64,000 nt of DNA, from positions 310,001 to 374,000 of the forward strand of contig NW_026732030.1 of the NCBI RefSeq assembly GCF_028476545.1. Reading direction: 5' to 3'. Below are positions 23,538-36,887 of the stretch, piece after piece. The translations under genes were made by a program, and so were the position numbers. The first letter of the stretch is position 1, and each line of letters starts with the position of its first letter. The DNA is from Physella acuta. Its lineage: Eukaryota > Mollusca > Gastropoda > Physidae. Below the pieces are notes generated by a model, which was given only the letters and a program-made list of their open reading frames with translations, searched no databases and was not told the origin of the DNA.

Positions 23538-26500
23538 CTAATTTGTTTTTTAGGTTACTTCCCCTGAATGCTTGATTGTGTCTATTTGTATTTGAGATGA
23601 TCAAATTATATTGAATGGAATGTTTTTTTACTGGTTGTGTGTGGTTTGTTGTGCTTGCCATATTTCTTTCTTTTTCAAAGACGAGTTTTTGATCTATGCA
23701 AGGATTTTTAAAGATTCAATGTTTGTTTAAAAGACTGTATGATAGATCATTGTAAAGAGATTTGCTTTTGTTGTGTGCATTTTATCCTGTCTGATGAAAT
23801 GTATGATTCAATATACTGTAATCCTTCCAAGTTTTTATTCCATCAATTACAATTTAGTTAAAAAAATGTCTTTTTCTATTAAATTAGCTGTTTGGGGAAT
23901 TGTTTACTGTAATCCTGCCATGTAGTTATCATCGAAATATAAACCTGCTTTTTGAAACAGTGATGTGAGCATGCTATGCAAAGGTCCACACATGAAAAAT
24001 CTGATGTGGCTGGTTCTGTGTTAACTTTTCCTTTAACCTGTTTGATGCTTACTGTTACATATAGATGTGTATGTCACACTTTACTTAAAGCATGCTTGGC
24101 TGATTGCTAGTGTTAAGAAAGTTTTAACTATAAATATGCTAATTAAATCACAAAGAATTATTTGAGTTGTGTGTTGGTAGTTGCAGTTAATGCTGCATTA
24201 TTTTTTAAAATATATTTTTGTGCGTGTTGGTAGTTGACTTAGCAATTTACAAATTTTATTATATTCAAATTTAGTTGTGTATAGTGTATGTATTTATAGT
24301 TGCTTTAGAAAGTTGCAAATAATTTATAACTATTTAAATTTTTTGGTTTGTGTTTTGTTAGTTTGAGCTAATCTTGGTATATTTACATTTGTTTCCTTTG
24401 TGTGAGTTGTAGTTGCTTTAGCTGCATTTTGTACAGTATTTTAAAAATATTATTTATTATGTGCTGTTCATGTTGGTGTTGTTGCCAGATGAACCCTACA
24501 AGGCCAGTTGTTTGATTACATTTTATGTCTCATGTATGTACATGCTAGAGCAGTATAAGGGTGGTTATTTTTAGCTACATTACCTCAATTTAAAAAAAAA
24601 ACAAAAAAAATGCCATCATTCAAAGGTTATAGGTTTTTTAGTATAAATTAATTTAAGCTGAGATTTCTTTTTAAAAATTTTATTTTCAGTATATTAAATA
24701 TAATTGTATTATCAGAATGGGGTATATTGTTTTGTAATACAGGTAATGGACTTGGCATTTAAAAGGTTTTTCATTTGTCTAGTATAATATTTTGTATTTA
24801 ATAAATGTCATTACCCCAACATTTCTTTTTCCTACTAAATACAATACCACTGTATAACCATAGCATAACTCACTCCCCTTCACTGATGATCCATAAATCA
24901 CTCTGCTCTACTGACAAAAATATTTGACTCTTCCCCATGCACTGTCTGTACTGCTCATAACTATCCCCACTCCGCATTCCCGAATAACTCCCTGACCTTG
25001 ACCACTCTTATCTCAACCACTGACCACCCATAATTCACATTGACTGCTCATGACTCACTCCACCCACTGACAACCACTGCTCCCTCCCACTGACTACCTT
25101 ACCCCCTCTCTCTTACTGACCACCCTTCCACTGATCATCCATCCATGACTCACTACCCCTCCTAGTCATCTAGTACACAGATTGTAAATATAGCTGTCTA
25201 TGCTCAATAGTTGTACCGTGTGTATTTTTCTAAAACCAAAAATCATTCCTCAAGGCGCTCCATATTATAATAACTTTGGTTGATTAATATTCTATATAAA
25301 TTTTTGTTTAGGAATGTAATAAAAAATTGACTTTTATGCAAAATTAAATACTCAAAACAAAATATTTGTGTGTAGGGTAAGATAAAAGTCTTCACAATTC
25401 AGACACTACTTTTACAATTTGTATTAGCAAAATATCATTGAATGTAATTTTAACACTTTATTCTTTAAAGATACTTAAACCATCATTATTGAAGTAAATA
25501 GTTTACCTTAATGTCAAATAATGCATTTTCTTACATGTTTTCTCTTCTATGTAATCACAAACTGTAATTCACTAACCATCCATTAGATCTAATTATCTGG
25601 AGTTTTTTTTCTTTACAAAATTTGCAGATTGCTTATACATATTTATTCTCTAAGTTGTATTTGAAAAATAATGACCATTTTCAATAGCAACAACAATTAT
25701 ATCTCAGGAATAATTTTATTATTTATCATTCAAACCAACATCACATTTTTCTGTTGAAAATAGCCTGAATTAGAGTGAGCAACTTAGTATAATCTTAGGT
25801 GTAAATAGATAATACTGGTTAGCTTAGTTTACTTGGTTTAGTTATGAAATTGGGATTTTTGCTCATACGTTAGTTGATTTAACACTATTCCATCCCAGTA
25901 TTTAATGCCAAAACCATAGTTCATGTTTTATTAATCTATTTTTGTAATGTAGGTTCCTATTTTTAGTAGATTTTATGTGGCTTCAACAATGTTATTATTG
26001 CATCTTGTTAACTGTTGCATTTTTTATATGTATTTTTGTGGTTTGTTCATTTAATGAAATGACTCTAGGAATTATAAAAACTTTGCTAGGAGATTTGTTC
26101 TATGGTTTTGGGGTTTGAAAACTAGTTGGCCAGAGTTTTCTCTCAGAAATTGTCAATCAAATTTGGTTTATTGTTGATGCACAACTCTTTACTTAGATGT
26201 GTGGAGGATATTGCTGTTACTCATTATAATCATGTTGTGTCTGTCAGATAGGATTCTATTTGTTAGGTAATCTTTTGTGTCTATCTGGAAGCATTCTGTT
26301 TTTACTGATACCGATCTGCTCTCTGGTTGCATTCTGTTAGTCCATAGCATTTTGTATTGTGGCTTGCTTTTTGAAGATTTGTAGCATTCCATCACCACCA
26401 AGTACAAAGTACACCCTCCCTGTTTGCTAGCAGACTCATTGCATTTGAACAGTATTAGAGAATTGAAAAAAACATTCTCTTTGTTTAAATATACTTTTAC

Positions 26501-29110
26501 AATCTGCAAAATCAAAATCTTACCAAATAGTTTTTCTTTGCGAATTAAAATACACTTTTCAAGTTCATTTGTCACAAAAAAAAAATCTGTAAATAAAATG
26601 TTTAGCTTCATCAGTGCCTGAGATTTATATTTTCAATTATTATCAATGTAATTTGACTGCAAGATGTAATGCCCAGTCGTTTGTTCCATATTTCTAATTT
26701 TGATTACATAAAACTGTTTTTTTCTGATTTTTCATAATGTGTACTGGCTTTATAAGAAACTACTGTTTGCTCTTTAAAATTTCCTGCAACATATTTGTGT
26801 TCTGGATTTTGTGGTATCTATATATAGATCTTATTATTGCTTTACTGAACTCTTTGTTAACGCCTGCTATGACATCTCTGTGTGCTTAAAACAGTCCATA
26901 ATTTCTACCTTCTACTATTGATTAGCCCCAGCAGACATGAGTACTGTAGCAGCTGTTCCTGGTTAGATCATATAACATGTACATCTGTAACCAACCTTCT
27001 GTCTGTTTGGTGTCTGGTTAATTTTATTCATGTCTCTACATTGTGTGGGCTCTTTATTCTATTATTGATCAGCAAGAGGTTATTCTTGTCTTAGGTGGTC
27101 TGTCACCACCAAATTTCTGCAGCAAGCCTTGACTAGGTTTTTGGGCCTGTTTTTATTTTGAATGGGTAGTTGTGTTTAAAATATTGTATAGGTACTGTGT
27201 GGTTCAGGTGTTGTATAGATAAAGTACATTGTTTTATGGTTGTTATTACACGATAATGTAAACTATAGTTTTACCGGGTTAGGGGTTTTAACAATTATTT
27301 TCATTCATCTCTTTTTGAGAGGATGGTTGAATCAAAATGCATAAATATTTGCAGTAAGGGAGAGAAGTGAAAGTTAGATATTTGACTATTTTACACGAGT
27401 TATTTCCCTGGATAAAAACTCTCTTTAATGTAGTTCAATGGCAAAAAAATGCATGAGCAAGCTGGTATAATAATTTTCGATGTCTCACTTGTTGATGCAA
27501 CAATTCATTAGGGATATGCAGGTGACCATGAGTCATGCCATCTGTTTTTTCCCCCCATCTGAAGAGCTCTATGAAACTCATTGGAAACAGCTGTTCTTCC
27601 AACACAAAGCAATGAATATCCAGGACACGTTGTGTTAGGTTTTTTAACTAGCTCTTCCTGTAGCTTTTTGTTTGAACACAAATAAACTTAACTTACAAGT
27701 TTGTTTCTGTTGATTTGAATCCAGTGTTTCTTATCTTTAGTATTTCTACATTTTTTTCTTGTTTTTCTTATCTGCCATGTAAATCAAATTTTTATTTAAA
27801 AAAAAAAAGCACAATGAAAATGGTCCACCTGCCTCATGTTATTTGTAAATTTTAATTTTTTTTCTCTTTAAAAAAAAAAGGTGTGCATTGTTTTTTTATT
27901 ATGCCAAATTGTTTCAAAATTATTCTTTCAATTTTAAAAAGTATGCAGTGTAACTTGTCATTAATTTTTTTTTAACTAAATGAATAATTAGTGTTAATTG
28001 ACTTATATTTATGATATAATGATTAAGAGTTTGAGGTATATTTTGTCTAATTTTATTTTAAAATGGGAGAAATTTTGATTACTTTTCTTAAATGTTAGCT
28101 TTAAGTGTTGCGCCATATTTCCTTTCAGTTTATGGGACTGGTCTATCTAAACTAGTTGGAAAAGGTTTTAAAACTGCAGATATTATTTTACATTTTGTTT
28201 CTCTTTAACTGTTCTTTGCATGGCCTCTGGTGTTGTTTTATGTATACAATCACAACAAACATGGACCAGTCTGACAGTGAACTTTGACCCTTATTTCCAT
28301 ACCTGACTGATTGGGCTTTATCTGATGTCATAAGTTAGCTTTGGTGGGCAAACAACTTAGCTTTATATGGACAGTAATAATCCTTATTGTCTCTGTTGGC
28401 TGGTCAATACTAGACCTCACTGTTAAGTTTGGTTAACCTACAGCTTTGCTTCATTAAGAAAATAGACCATATTTCAGCTGACCAACTGTTGATCTCACTG
28501 TTAGCTTTATTTGGTCAACAAAGAACATTGTTAGAATCAGTTGGTCAACAAAGACTTGAGAACCAGTTGGTCAACAGCTGTCCATGAGTAGAGCTTACAG
28601 ACTGGACTGTAACATGGGACCACACTGACCTGTTCTCCATTGGTCACTGGCAATTGTTAAACACATGAGTAGCATGTCTTGGTTGATTCCACATCGACTA
28701 GATGTAAAGAATCGATTGATTCGACCTCTACCATCGATTGATTCGACCTCTACTAGATGTAAACAATCGATTGATTCGAACTCTACTAGATGTAAACAAT
28801 CGATTGATTCTATCTTGACTTTTTGTAAACAATCATCTACAAATTGTGACTAAACTTTGGCTACTTTGAATGTTGACTTGAGCTAGTCATTTTTCCTCCT
28901 GTTCACATTGGATTATTATAATTTTATATGAACATTTTGAATTAAACTTTCTTGAAAACGATTTACACAGTGAAGCATGCTCAAGCCAACATACTCAGCA
29001 ATTTGTTTTTTTTTCTTTTCCTCAAAGATGCTGTTCTGGTCTCAGTTTTGTACTGACGTTGTTAACAATAAGCTTTACAATATGTCAGGATTTGAATAAA
29101 ATGTTGGAAT
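23538..29110 (+). other. T-rich tract downstream of frataxin; possible long 3' UTR
   Basis: The plus strand is strongly T-rich with no coding frame. An AATAAA stands at 24800-24805 and another near 29096. A degenerate CACTGAC(C/T)ACCC-like repeat lies at about 24880-25170 and TTGGTCAAC words recur at 28530-28575. Whether all of this is transcribed cannot be judged from sequence. Confidence 0.4.
28690..28840. repeat. About 33-bp tandem repeat, three to four units
   Basis: Unit: GATGTAAACAATCGATTGAT followed by TCGACCTCTACTA, with the palindrome AATCGATT in each. Confidence 0.8.
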
Positions 29111-29930
29111 TGAGATAATGTTGTTGTGTGGTCTATTCTTTAAAAGTTGTTTGTTCTTTTATTACTTAATATTTATCTTGACGTCAAACAAGATCGTATG
29201 ACCAACATGCCAGGTACTTAAAAGAGCCTGGGCAGGCTCAGCTACGACTGTACACAACATGTTTTAAAAGTTAATATGTATTGGGTCGTTAGTCAATACT
29301 AGCTTTTAAAAAACCTTTTGGGATGTATAGAAAGAACCCCACCAGTTTCATATAAGCATTGGCCGAAACCTCCCTAATATTTCTATCGTTCGCACTGACA
29401 TCTGATTGTGAATCATTTGAGTCGGATGAATGTCTTGACAAACAGATGCGGTCTATAAACTGGCTTCAGAACAGGCCACTCAGAGAAAATGTGCTGGCTT
29501 GTGTGCACTTACTGAGTTGGAGAGATTGCAGGCGGCTTTAATGTTGGTCTTGTTTTATAATCCCCCAATATAGAAATATTAGTGTCTCTACACTTTAAAA
29601 ATTTAGATGATCAATGTTTTGGTTTTCGAAGCAAGTATTTTCTTGCAAAAAATAGGCCCAACATTGAAAATTACAATAATATTAAGCACATCTGTTTTGT
29701 TGTAATGTCTTGAATGAAGTTAAACATTCTGGTAACTTTCACAAAAACTGATAACTGAATGTCTGGGTGGTAGAGTTGTATGGGCATTAAAATGTTTCTC
29801 ATAATATAATTATAATTTAGCTTTTAATGTAGGAAAAAACAGAACAAAAATAATTAAACGATAAATCATAAGGTTTTATAAAGCCGACAGCAAAAGGACA
29901 AGAAACATTCTCAGAGGTTTATAGAGCACT

Positions 29931-29936
29931 TTTATT
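29931..29936 (-). terminator. Polyadenylation signal of gene A
   Basis: AATAAA on the minus strand about 215 nt after the stop codon of gene A. Confidence 0.6.
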
Positions 29937-30152
29937 CAATCTGAAAACAAATTATAAGCTTTAGAAAAATAAAAAGAAATAATTTCTAAAGAACTTCATG
30001 AATTATCCATTATTTTAGTAAAATCTATTAAAAAAACAACTCGACACTATTTCTTTTAAAACCAAGATATTACCAGAATCTTCGTTAAAAGCACGTTATC
30101 GCCTCAAAATGTTAAAACCAAGATATCGTCCCAATCTTCGTACACGTGTCGA

Positions 30153-30671
30153 TCATTTGAGCCACTTGTCCCAACCATCGAGCAGCTTGTCGAACATTTT
30201 CTCGATCCCCTCCTTGACTTTCTCCACCTTCTCATGGACCTCCTCGGCCAGCTTGTCCCGGCTCTTTAGGCCACAGACACACTTCAACTCCCCGTCATCC
30301 GCGCCGCTGTCGGTATCCGTGCTGTTGTCGCTATCCGCGCCGCTGTCGGTATCCGGGCTGTTGTCGGTATCCGTGCTGTTGTCGCTATCCGCATCACTAT
30401 CACTGTCGGTGTCCGTGTCGTCGTCGGTATCTACGTCGTTCGGAGCGTCCCGCTTGCTGAATTCTGAGACGAAGCTGGACGACGCCGACGATTTGGAGAG
30501 CGTCATGACGTCATTGTCCTTGCAGCAGTATTTAACGCCATTGACGTCTGTGACGGAGTTGGAGTCTGTGTCACTCCCACACTCGTCCCCACTCAGACAC
30601 TTGTAGCCTAGGAAAAGTGGTGGTGGGGGGGGGGGGTTGGCTTTAAATACCTATCTACCAAACTATATAAC

Positions 30672-30727
<56 letters not shown>

Positions 30728-31176
30728 GGCACTTCATAATTTTCTTTTCGTTATCCTTTCGGTAACACGCTTATAAATGTATAAGTGCGTATATCAAAGA
30801 TAGTTATTATAAGTCGAATCGAATGGAAAGAAAAGAATCGCATAGCTAAAATTTAGCGCACTGAATTTGGTTAATAACAATAACATCAACAAGTATTCAT
30901 CAAGTTGTATGAACTTCATGAAGTCATCACGTGATGTGATTTATCACTGTTGCGATCTCTAACCCAGTAACAGGATGATTACAACACAGTATGGTATTGA
31001 ACTACTGTTTAACGCGATGTGAGCGCTATCAGCGTTCATTCTACTGATAGCCAGGCTTATATGACTTCAAATATCTACCTTAAACTGAAACGTCTTAAAA
31101 TACCTTTTTTATCGTCGCAGTGTCCGATGCAGAAGAAACTGACCAACACTAAGACCAATACTTGAAGTGTCGCCAT
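30153..31176 (-). CDS. Gene A: secreted six-cysteine protein with acidic repeat insert
   Basis: Two exons on the minus strand, 31176-31104 and 30607-30153, joined in phase 1 (AAAAAAG|GTATTT ... CCTAG|GC), 175 residues. Exon 1 is a signal peptide (MATLQVLVLVLVSFFC, then IGHCDDKK). Exon 2 has YKCLSGDEC, 17 residues, CC, about 80 residues, CVC, then a Lys/Glu/Leu/Trp-rich probable amphipathic helix ending GWDKWLK. The long insert between CC and CVC is an Asp/Ser/Thr tract encoded by a minisatellite. The layout, intron phase and cysteine order are shared with genes B and C. The family is unknown to me; function is not inferred beyond secretion. The order C-C-CC-C-C also occurs in several unrelated secreted peptide families and is not evidence of identity. 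Confidence 0.85.
30290..30450 (-). repeat. Coding minisatellite in gene A (acidic Asp/Ser/Thr tract)
   Basis: Repeats of the type SDNSTDTDSGAD, DNSPDTDSGADS and DTDSDSDADS are encoded by imperfect 18-36-bp units within the loop between CC and CVC. Genes B and C lack it. Confidence 0.8.
30674..30724. repeat. (TA)n microsatellite in the intron of gene A
   Basis: About 50 bp of alternating TA between the two exons, with a poly-G run at 30626-30637. Confidence 0.95.
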
Positions 31177-31195
31177 GTCATAAATGTTGCCCTTG

Positions 31196-31310
31196 CTGTA
31201 TCCAGTTAATCTTTGTAGAAGCGATCGTCTTTAAATTTCAAGACACATAAGAATGTTTGCCTAGCCGTATCCAATAGTTCTATATAAATGCGATCGTCTA
31301 TTAAATATTC
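31196..31310 (-). promoter_or_regulatory. Putative promoter of gene A: duplicated GCGATCGTCT block and TATA-like site
   Basis: Two direct copies of a block containing GTATCCA, then GCGATCGTCT and a TTAAAT word, lie at about 31199-31240 and 31268-31305, just 5' of the gene A start. The distal copy includes TATATA (31281-31286), about 105 nt before the ATG. Position and duplication suggest a regulatory role; inference only. Confidence 0.35.
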
Positions 31311-32359
31311 AGGTGACCCCATCCTTGACCGTGCGTCTGTTTGTAAAGCACGTGCGCTGTGTGGGACTAGTCACTGGCTAAAAATAGATTCTGTTCTCGC
31401 ACCTTCTGACAGTGGCGTCACAAAACGGGCGGTGTCAGCTGACAATTCTCCCCCATTGCTGATCTGGTCTTAAGTCTAACATACTGTTATCGCTGGCTAG
31501 AAGTCAACTCTTACATCCAGTTGACATCTAGAGGCAACTGAAAACTTTGCTGTATGTTATGTAGGACCTTATACATAGACCTATACCAGTATATCATATG
31601 CCCCACCCCTCAGCTTGGGCTACTCTGTTTTCAAAACATAACACGTATGGGGCAGTGGGTTTTATCGTTTCGTTTATCAAAACACGTATGGGACAGTGGG
31701 TTTTATCGTTTCGTTTATCAAGACACTGTGTTACATGGGGGTAGGGATGACACAGAACAGCGTTGCTTATGGTTGAAATAAAATAAGATACATCTAGCCT
31801 TCATATTTTTATCTATCGCAATGTGTAAGTCCTTCCATGCTGCTCCTAATAACAAAAACAGCAACACGTTTTTTCCTTCAAGAATCGAATACAAAAAGAA
31901 GTTTTAGTTGTATTGTTCGTATCTTCTGAATGTGCGTAAAATAAAGTTAGCCTAGTTATCATTTAGTTTAGATACAAAGTGAACGTTTATTACGTCATTC
32001 GATCTGCACACCCAAGCATACAATGTTAATACAGCTTTCTACAACACACAGCTAACTTGCCAGATGACGCCCCTGCTTTCGAGAATATTCGTACATGACT
32101 TTATCATTGAAAAAAGTAATGCGATATTTTTTTTAGTGTTCAACAGTTAGAGCAACAGGTGTAACCAATAGAACAATGCTACGCTTATTTTGATGTTAAC
32201 TTTAGCCTTGGTCGAGGCCGCTCTTTAACATGGGAATTGTTCGTGTAAACTTCGAGTATTTATCCCAGTAAATAAGTTTCTCACAAGCTGTATGTGTTAG
32301 ATGAGGAGAACTAGACCTTTCAACCAACCAGTAGATTGGTGCTTGTATACACATGATGA

Positions 32360-32830
32360 AAATGTACGAGTTTTTAACAAACAGTGTGAAAAATATTCTC
32401 CTCTATGGTTCTGATTCGTGGAGAGGGGCATAAACTAATAACAACAAACTTCAGACTTTCATAAACGGATGCCTCCGCCGCAGATTGAACATACGGTGGC
32501 CTGAAATTTTACCGGTGGAGAAAAACTAGGCAAGATCCTATTGGCAAAGAAATACAAAAGCGGTAATGTTAATAGATTGGACAAACCTTGAGTAAACCAA
32601 CTAGCAACACCACAGACAGGTACTAGATTGGAATTGGAGGAAAGTAGATAGGCCAAAACAAACTTGGAACAGGTCAACTGTCAGTGAAGTATAAACAGCA
32701 GGAAAGTCGTGGACCCAACTTGGAGGAATCGCCCAAAACCGAATACGATGAAGAGGTGTGGCTGCGACCGTATGCTACTCAAAGCGTCCACAGGAATTAT
32801 GACAATGATGATGATGACGTGATAGATAAG
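32360..32830 (+). mobile_element. LINE reverse-transcriptase 3' remnant
   Basis: Reading across frames gives words typical of the C-terminal end of non-LTR retrotransposon ORF2: LYGSDSWR-like, INGCLRRRLNIRWPE, VLDWN, RPKQTWNRS and AGKSWTQLGG followed by AQNR. Several stops and shifts interrupt it, and the 5' part is missing. It ends near a GATGATGATGATGACG tail. Clade not assigned. Confidence 0.7.
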
Positions 32831-32859
32831 GAGAATTAGACTTTGAATGGCTGTCAATG

Positions 32860-35800
32860 TATTGGTTTATGCATCCCCCCTCCTCCCATAAAATTTTAAA
32901 TTGCAAAAGCCAAATTAATCAACCTATGTTGACCAAAGCTGTTATGTTATTGATTGGTATGATATTATCGATATGGCACGTTTTGACAGCCCGTAAACTG
33001 TTTGAGAATGTCATCATGGGTCGTCACACGGTTCGGGGGGGGGGAGGATAAGGGAGTGTGTGGACTTGGGGACGTGTGTCGAGGGGCGGGGGGGGGGGGG
33101 GGGGGGTGAGTGGGGTAAAAGAGAGAGATAGTAAAGTAGCATTTTAAACAAACACAGAGTATGGTTATTTGGGGTGAGGGAAGGGGGGGGGAGAGGTGTC
33201 ATAACATGTGAAAGTAACGAGTTAAAGGGGGAAAAAAACCTTGTCTGTTAAAGCCATGCTAAGACTTTCTAAAAATGGATTTTAGATTTACAACAATAAC
33301 ATTTCCATTTAAATATAAAATGATCTAGATGTAGCCTAGTCTAGCAGTTGATTACATTGTGACTTTGGTATAGCACCTTGAGTTTTTTGAAGATGTGCAA
33401 CATGGAGGAGGAGGTGGGGGGAGTGAAGGTTAAGAAAGTGTGACGAAACACTTTTCTTGTTAAAAAATAAAGTTAGACTTTTGGCCGTTAATGCGCTTTT
33501 TTAAACGGCCGCGTTTGTTTTGTTTTTTTGGTAATTGAAATTGATTAGTATAAATAATGAATGTCGACCGAGCTCAGTTAATATTTTAGAAATAAATTGA
33601 GGTAAAAAAGCTTGAGTCATTTTGTATAATTGTTATGTGTTTGAATTTTATCTTTGTTTGTATATTCATTTTTAGATCCATTAAGTTGTGAAGATTTTAG
33701 TGTTGGTTTTATATTATTAATAAAGATAGATAAAATATTACTAAGGATCATCTAATGATTTTTCTAATAAATATTCTGTCTTAGGATATAATTATCGTAA
33801 CAACACTTTTGACAACTGATGTGGGTAAATGTTTGTCTAACGGCGCTGAAAATAAATTAAAAAACAAAACTAACTTCGTACAAAATGTCGAAACGAAACA
33901 AAAATTACCTCCAAACAAAAGGTGTAGGTTCACTATTATATAGCTGTACAGCAGACATCGGTTTAAATAAAATAATGCTTCTGATATTAAGGAACATTTT
34001 TCTGTAAAAATATGTTAGATCACCTGTGGGGTGGGGGTGGACGGGGACGTGGACGGAACATCAACAGCCTAGCATTCTTCGTATTTTTTTCTCACCTATT
34101 GAAACAACACATCACTAACCCAACGTTCGTGTTTCGATAACTTATTTCAGACATTTTCCTCCGGGGGTGGGGATGAAGGGGGAGGGGGGGGGGGGGAAGA
34201 GATGAGCACTTGAAAGTTGCGGAGTGGAGGTTGGGAGTGTACTTAAAATCCCCGGGGCGAACACTGGTTAAAATATAGATCTAGGGCCTATATTTTCCTT
34301 GATAAATTAAACACGTTTCTCATTAACTTGACAATTCGACTTTTAAAATCTTAATTTTCATTTCATTATTTTTATAATTCACGAGTGAAAGAGCGGGGAA
34401 ATAACACGCACATTCTCCTATATAAAAACTGTTTTACACGGGTTAATGTTCTTACTTAATCGTTATTTATTTTGTTTTAAAATTTGTGTATTTTATAATT
34501 TTTAAGGATCTGAAACGTGCGAATTAAAACTAGTGCGTTAATTAAAGCGAGAAGCCCTCAATTAATGAGTGACCACTCCTCTAACCTGGACCCAGACATT
34601 TCTGACTTGCTTTTAAGCACGTCTACCGCCCCCCCCCCCCTAGAATAAAATATGATTTATATAGAAAAAATATACTTTAACTAGCGTATCCCCGGAAAAT
34701 TTAGTATTTTACATCCCCCCCCCCTAAAAAAATATTAAAGTGCCCCTCACCCCCGAAGAAAAAATTCAGAAAGAAACACGGGTCTCCTGTGTATAGTTTT
34801 TGGTAACATGCATCTCATTTTGTCGTGCTCGTCATGTAACTGTCCCACTTTGTTCACGCTGGCGTTGGGGAGTGTATCAGATTTAATTAACTCAATTTAT
34901 TTTCTTTTTTACCCATGAAAGTTCTCTATGAACTGATTAACCTGAACCAATGTACGATCATTATTCGCTTCATTACATATTGCTAATAATTTCTTATCTA
35001 CGCTGTTACAAGCCCACATATGTTCAGACTATTGCAGGTTCTCATCTAAAAATAAACCAACTTTTTTATGAGGCCACACTGACCATTTCACAAGGGAAAT
35101 AATCTCTTGATGATTTAAACGACCTAGGCCTACAACATTGTTAAGTGAACTTGGTTGCGTCTAATTTAGTTATTTTAAAGATCATAGTTTCTTCCAGGAA
35201 TCTTTTCGGGTGGGGGGGGGGGGGGGGGGGTGGAGTGGCTCGTCTTCGTCCCCCGAGAAAATTTCAGGTGCCCCCCCCCCCCCCCCCGGAGAAAAAAGTC
35301 TGGAAGAAACACTGAGATGTGTGATTAGTTCATTATCGTTTTTTTAAATGAGATACTTTCTCGTGTATTATCTAGGGCTACAGCATATTAAACTGGTACA
35401 CAGCGGCTTAGCAGATTGATCTATTTCATCTTATTCTTTGGTTTGTTGGATTCAAGTAACGTCACCTCCTTTGTTTAAAAGAGTTGTATCTTAGTAAGTA
35501 AGTCTAGTCAAAACCCATTGAAAAACTATCCGAATTTAACAAAGCATTGCAGCTGTCGTTTCAATTAATTTCCACTCGATTTTTAGTGAGAATTGATTTA
35601 ATTTACGCTTTCAAAAATCAATATTTGTAAAGAAAAATCAATTTGATGAATTGTGATGACTCCTTAAAGTAAGCTACCGATAAATTAAAAAAAAAAACTT
35701 CAAAAGGAATATTTTTATGATTGGGAAAAACCATAGCGATAACACATGATATTGTCCTGTGTGCGTGCGTGTGTGTGTGTGTGAGAGAGAGTGTGTGTTC

Positions 35801-36000
35801 GTGTGTAGGTTCGTTTTTGTTTTGAAAATATTGCCAATGAATGCTTGTTTAAATAATTGGATTTACTAAGTGATGAATAGATGTAAGACTTTCCTAATGG
35901 AGAGAAATAGCGTTTGATTTTACTTGTAACTGCTGAGTGACGTAGACAAGTGAGGACAACATAGACACCATCTTGGATATGTGACGTCAAACAGCGGTCG
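32860..36000. other. Gene-free stretch with poly-G runs and decayed miniature elements
   Basis: G-runs at 33034-33107 and 33183-33190. Decayed G-run miniature-element pieces lie at about 34145-34270 (+), 34590-34785 (-) and 35185-35315 (-, ending CTGGAAGAAACACTG). A (TG)n tract lies at 35760-35783. No coding exon found. Confidence 0.5.
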
Positions 36001-36133
36001 CTTCATATCCAATTTTGTATTTGTAGAAATCTTGGGTGGTAGAAGTTACATCACTGTGCTGCGGTGTATTGCTATGTAAGCAGTGGCGTAGCCAGGATCG
36101 TCTCATGGGGGGGGGGGGTCAAATTTTTTCGAT

Positions 36134-36212
<79 letters not shown>

Positions 36213-36456
36213 TATATATATATATATACTTATATATAAAGTGTCGAATTCACAAATTATGAATTACTGAAAAGTAGAAAATAAAACAACTAAATAGCGG
36301 CGTATGCCGTCAAACAGCGGTCGCTTCATATCCAATTTTGTTTTTGTAGAAATCTTGGGTGGTAGAAGTTACATCACTGTGCTGCGGTGTATTGCTATGT
36401 AAGCAGTGGCGTAGCCAGGATCGTCTCATGAGGGGGGGGGGTCAAATTTTTTCGAT

Positions 36457-36517
<61 letters not shown>

Positions 36518-36608
36518 TATATATATATACTTATATATAAAGTGTCGAATTCACAAATTATGAATTACTGAAAAGTAGAAAATAAAACAACTAAATAGCG
36601 GCGTATGC
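35986..36608 (+). repeat. 323-bp tandem duplication spanning host flank and transposon end
   Basis: GTCAAACAGCGGTCGCTTCA starts at 35986 and again at 36309 (offset 323). Both copies run through the host flank, the same TATGTAAG plus CAGTGGCGTAGCC end, a poly-G run, a (TA)n tract and the GAATTCACAAATTATGAATT block. The second copy has a shorter TA tract. Confidence 0.9.
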
Positions 36609-36879
36609 TTACGGCGCGGGTCAGCTCGTTTTAAATAATAGCCTACATGTACCTAAAACATTGGTCTTACAGTTCAGATCACACATTTTTTAACCAACTC
36701 AGAGTGAACATAGCGACAGTTTTTAGATGACGGTTCTAAACATACATACACAATTATATTTATATACTGATTGAGAAATAGATTTAAGAAACAGTGGTAT
36801 TATGACAGTAAAATTCCTTTACAGAGGGGTCCATGGGGGGGGGGGGTTGTAGCCCCCTAACCCCCTGCCTACGCCACTG
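36081..36879. mobile_element. CAGTGGCGTAG-family element with 8-bp target duplication TATGTAAG
   Basis: The right end (CTGCCTACGCCACTG) at 36879 is followed by TATGTAAG (36880-36887). The same 8 bp precede the left ends at 36081 and 36414, the latter within the tandem duplication. The interior includes (TA)n, a block shared with 1040-1280, and a G-run. Confidence 0.8.
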
Positions 36880-36887
36880 TATGTAAG

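Noticed and set aside
26189-26611. 140-codon minus-strand frame
   Set aside because: AT-biased composition, no homology that I recognise, and it lies in the T-rich tract downstream of frataxin where a long frame can arise by chance.
29359-29541. 60-codon frame with two Cys near gene A
   Set aside because: Begins at a non-ATG codon and lacks the YxC...CC...CxC pattern and splice signals.
36036-36571. Tyr-Ile repeat frames
   Set aside because: Translations of (TA)n microsatellite inside a transposable element.
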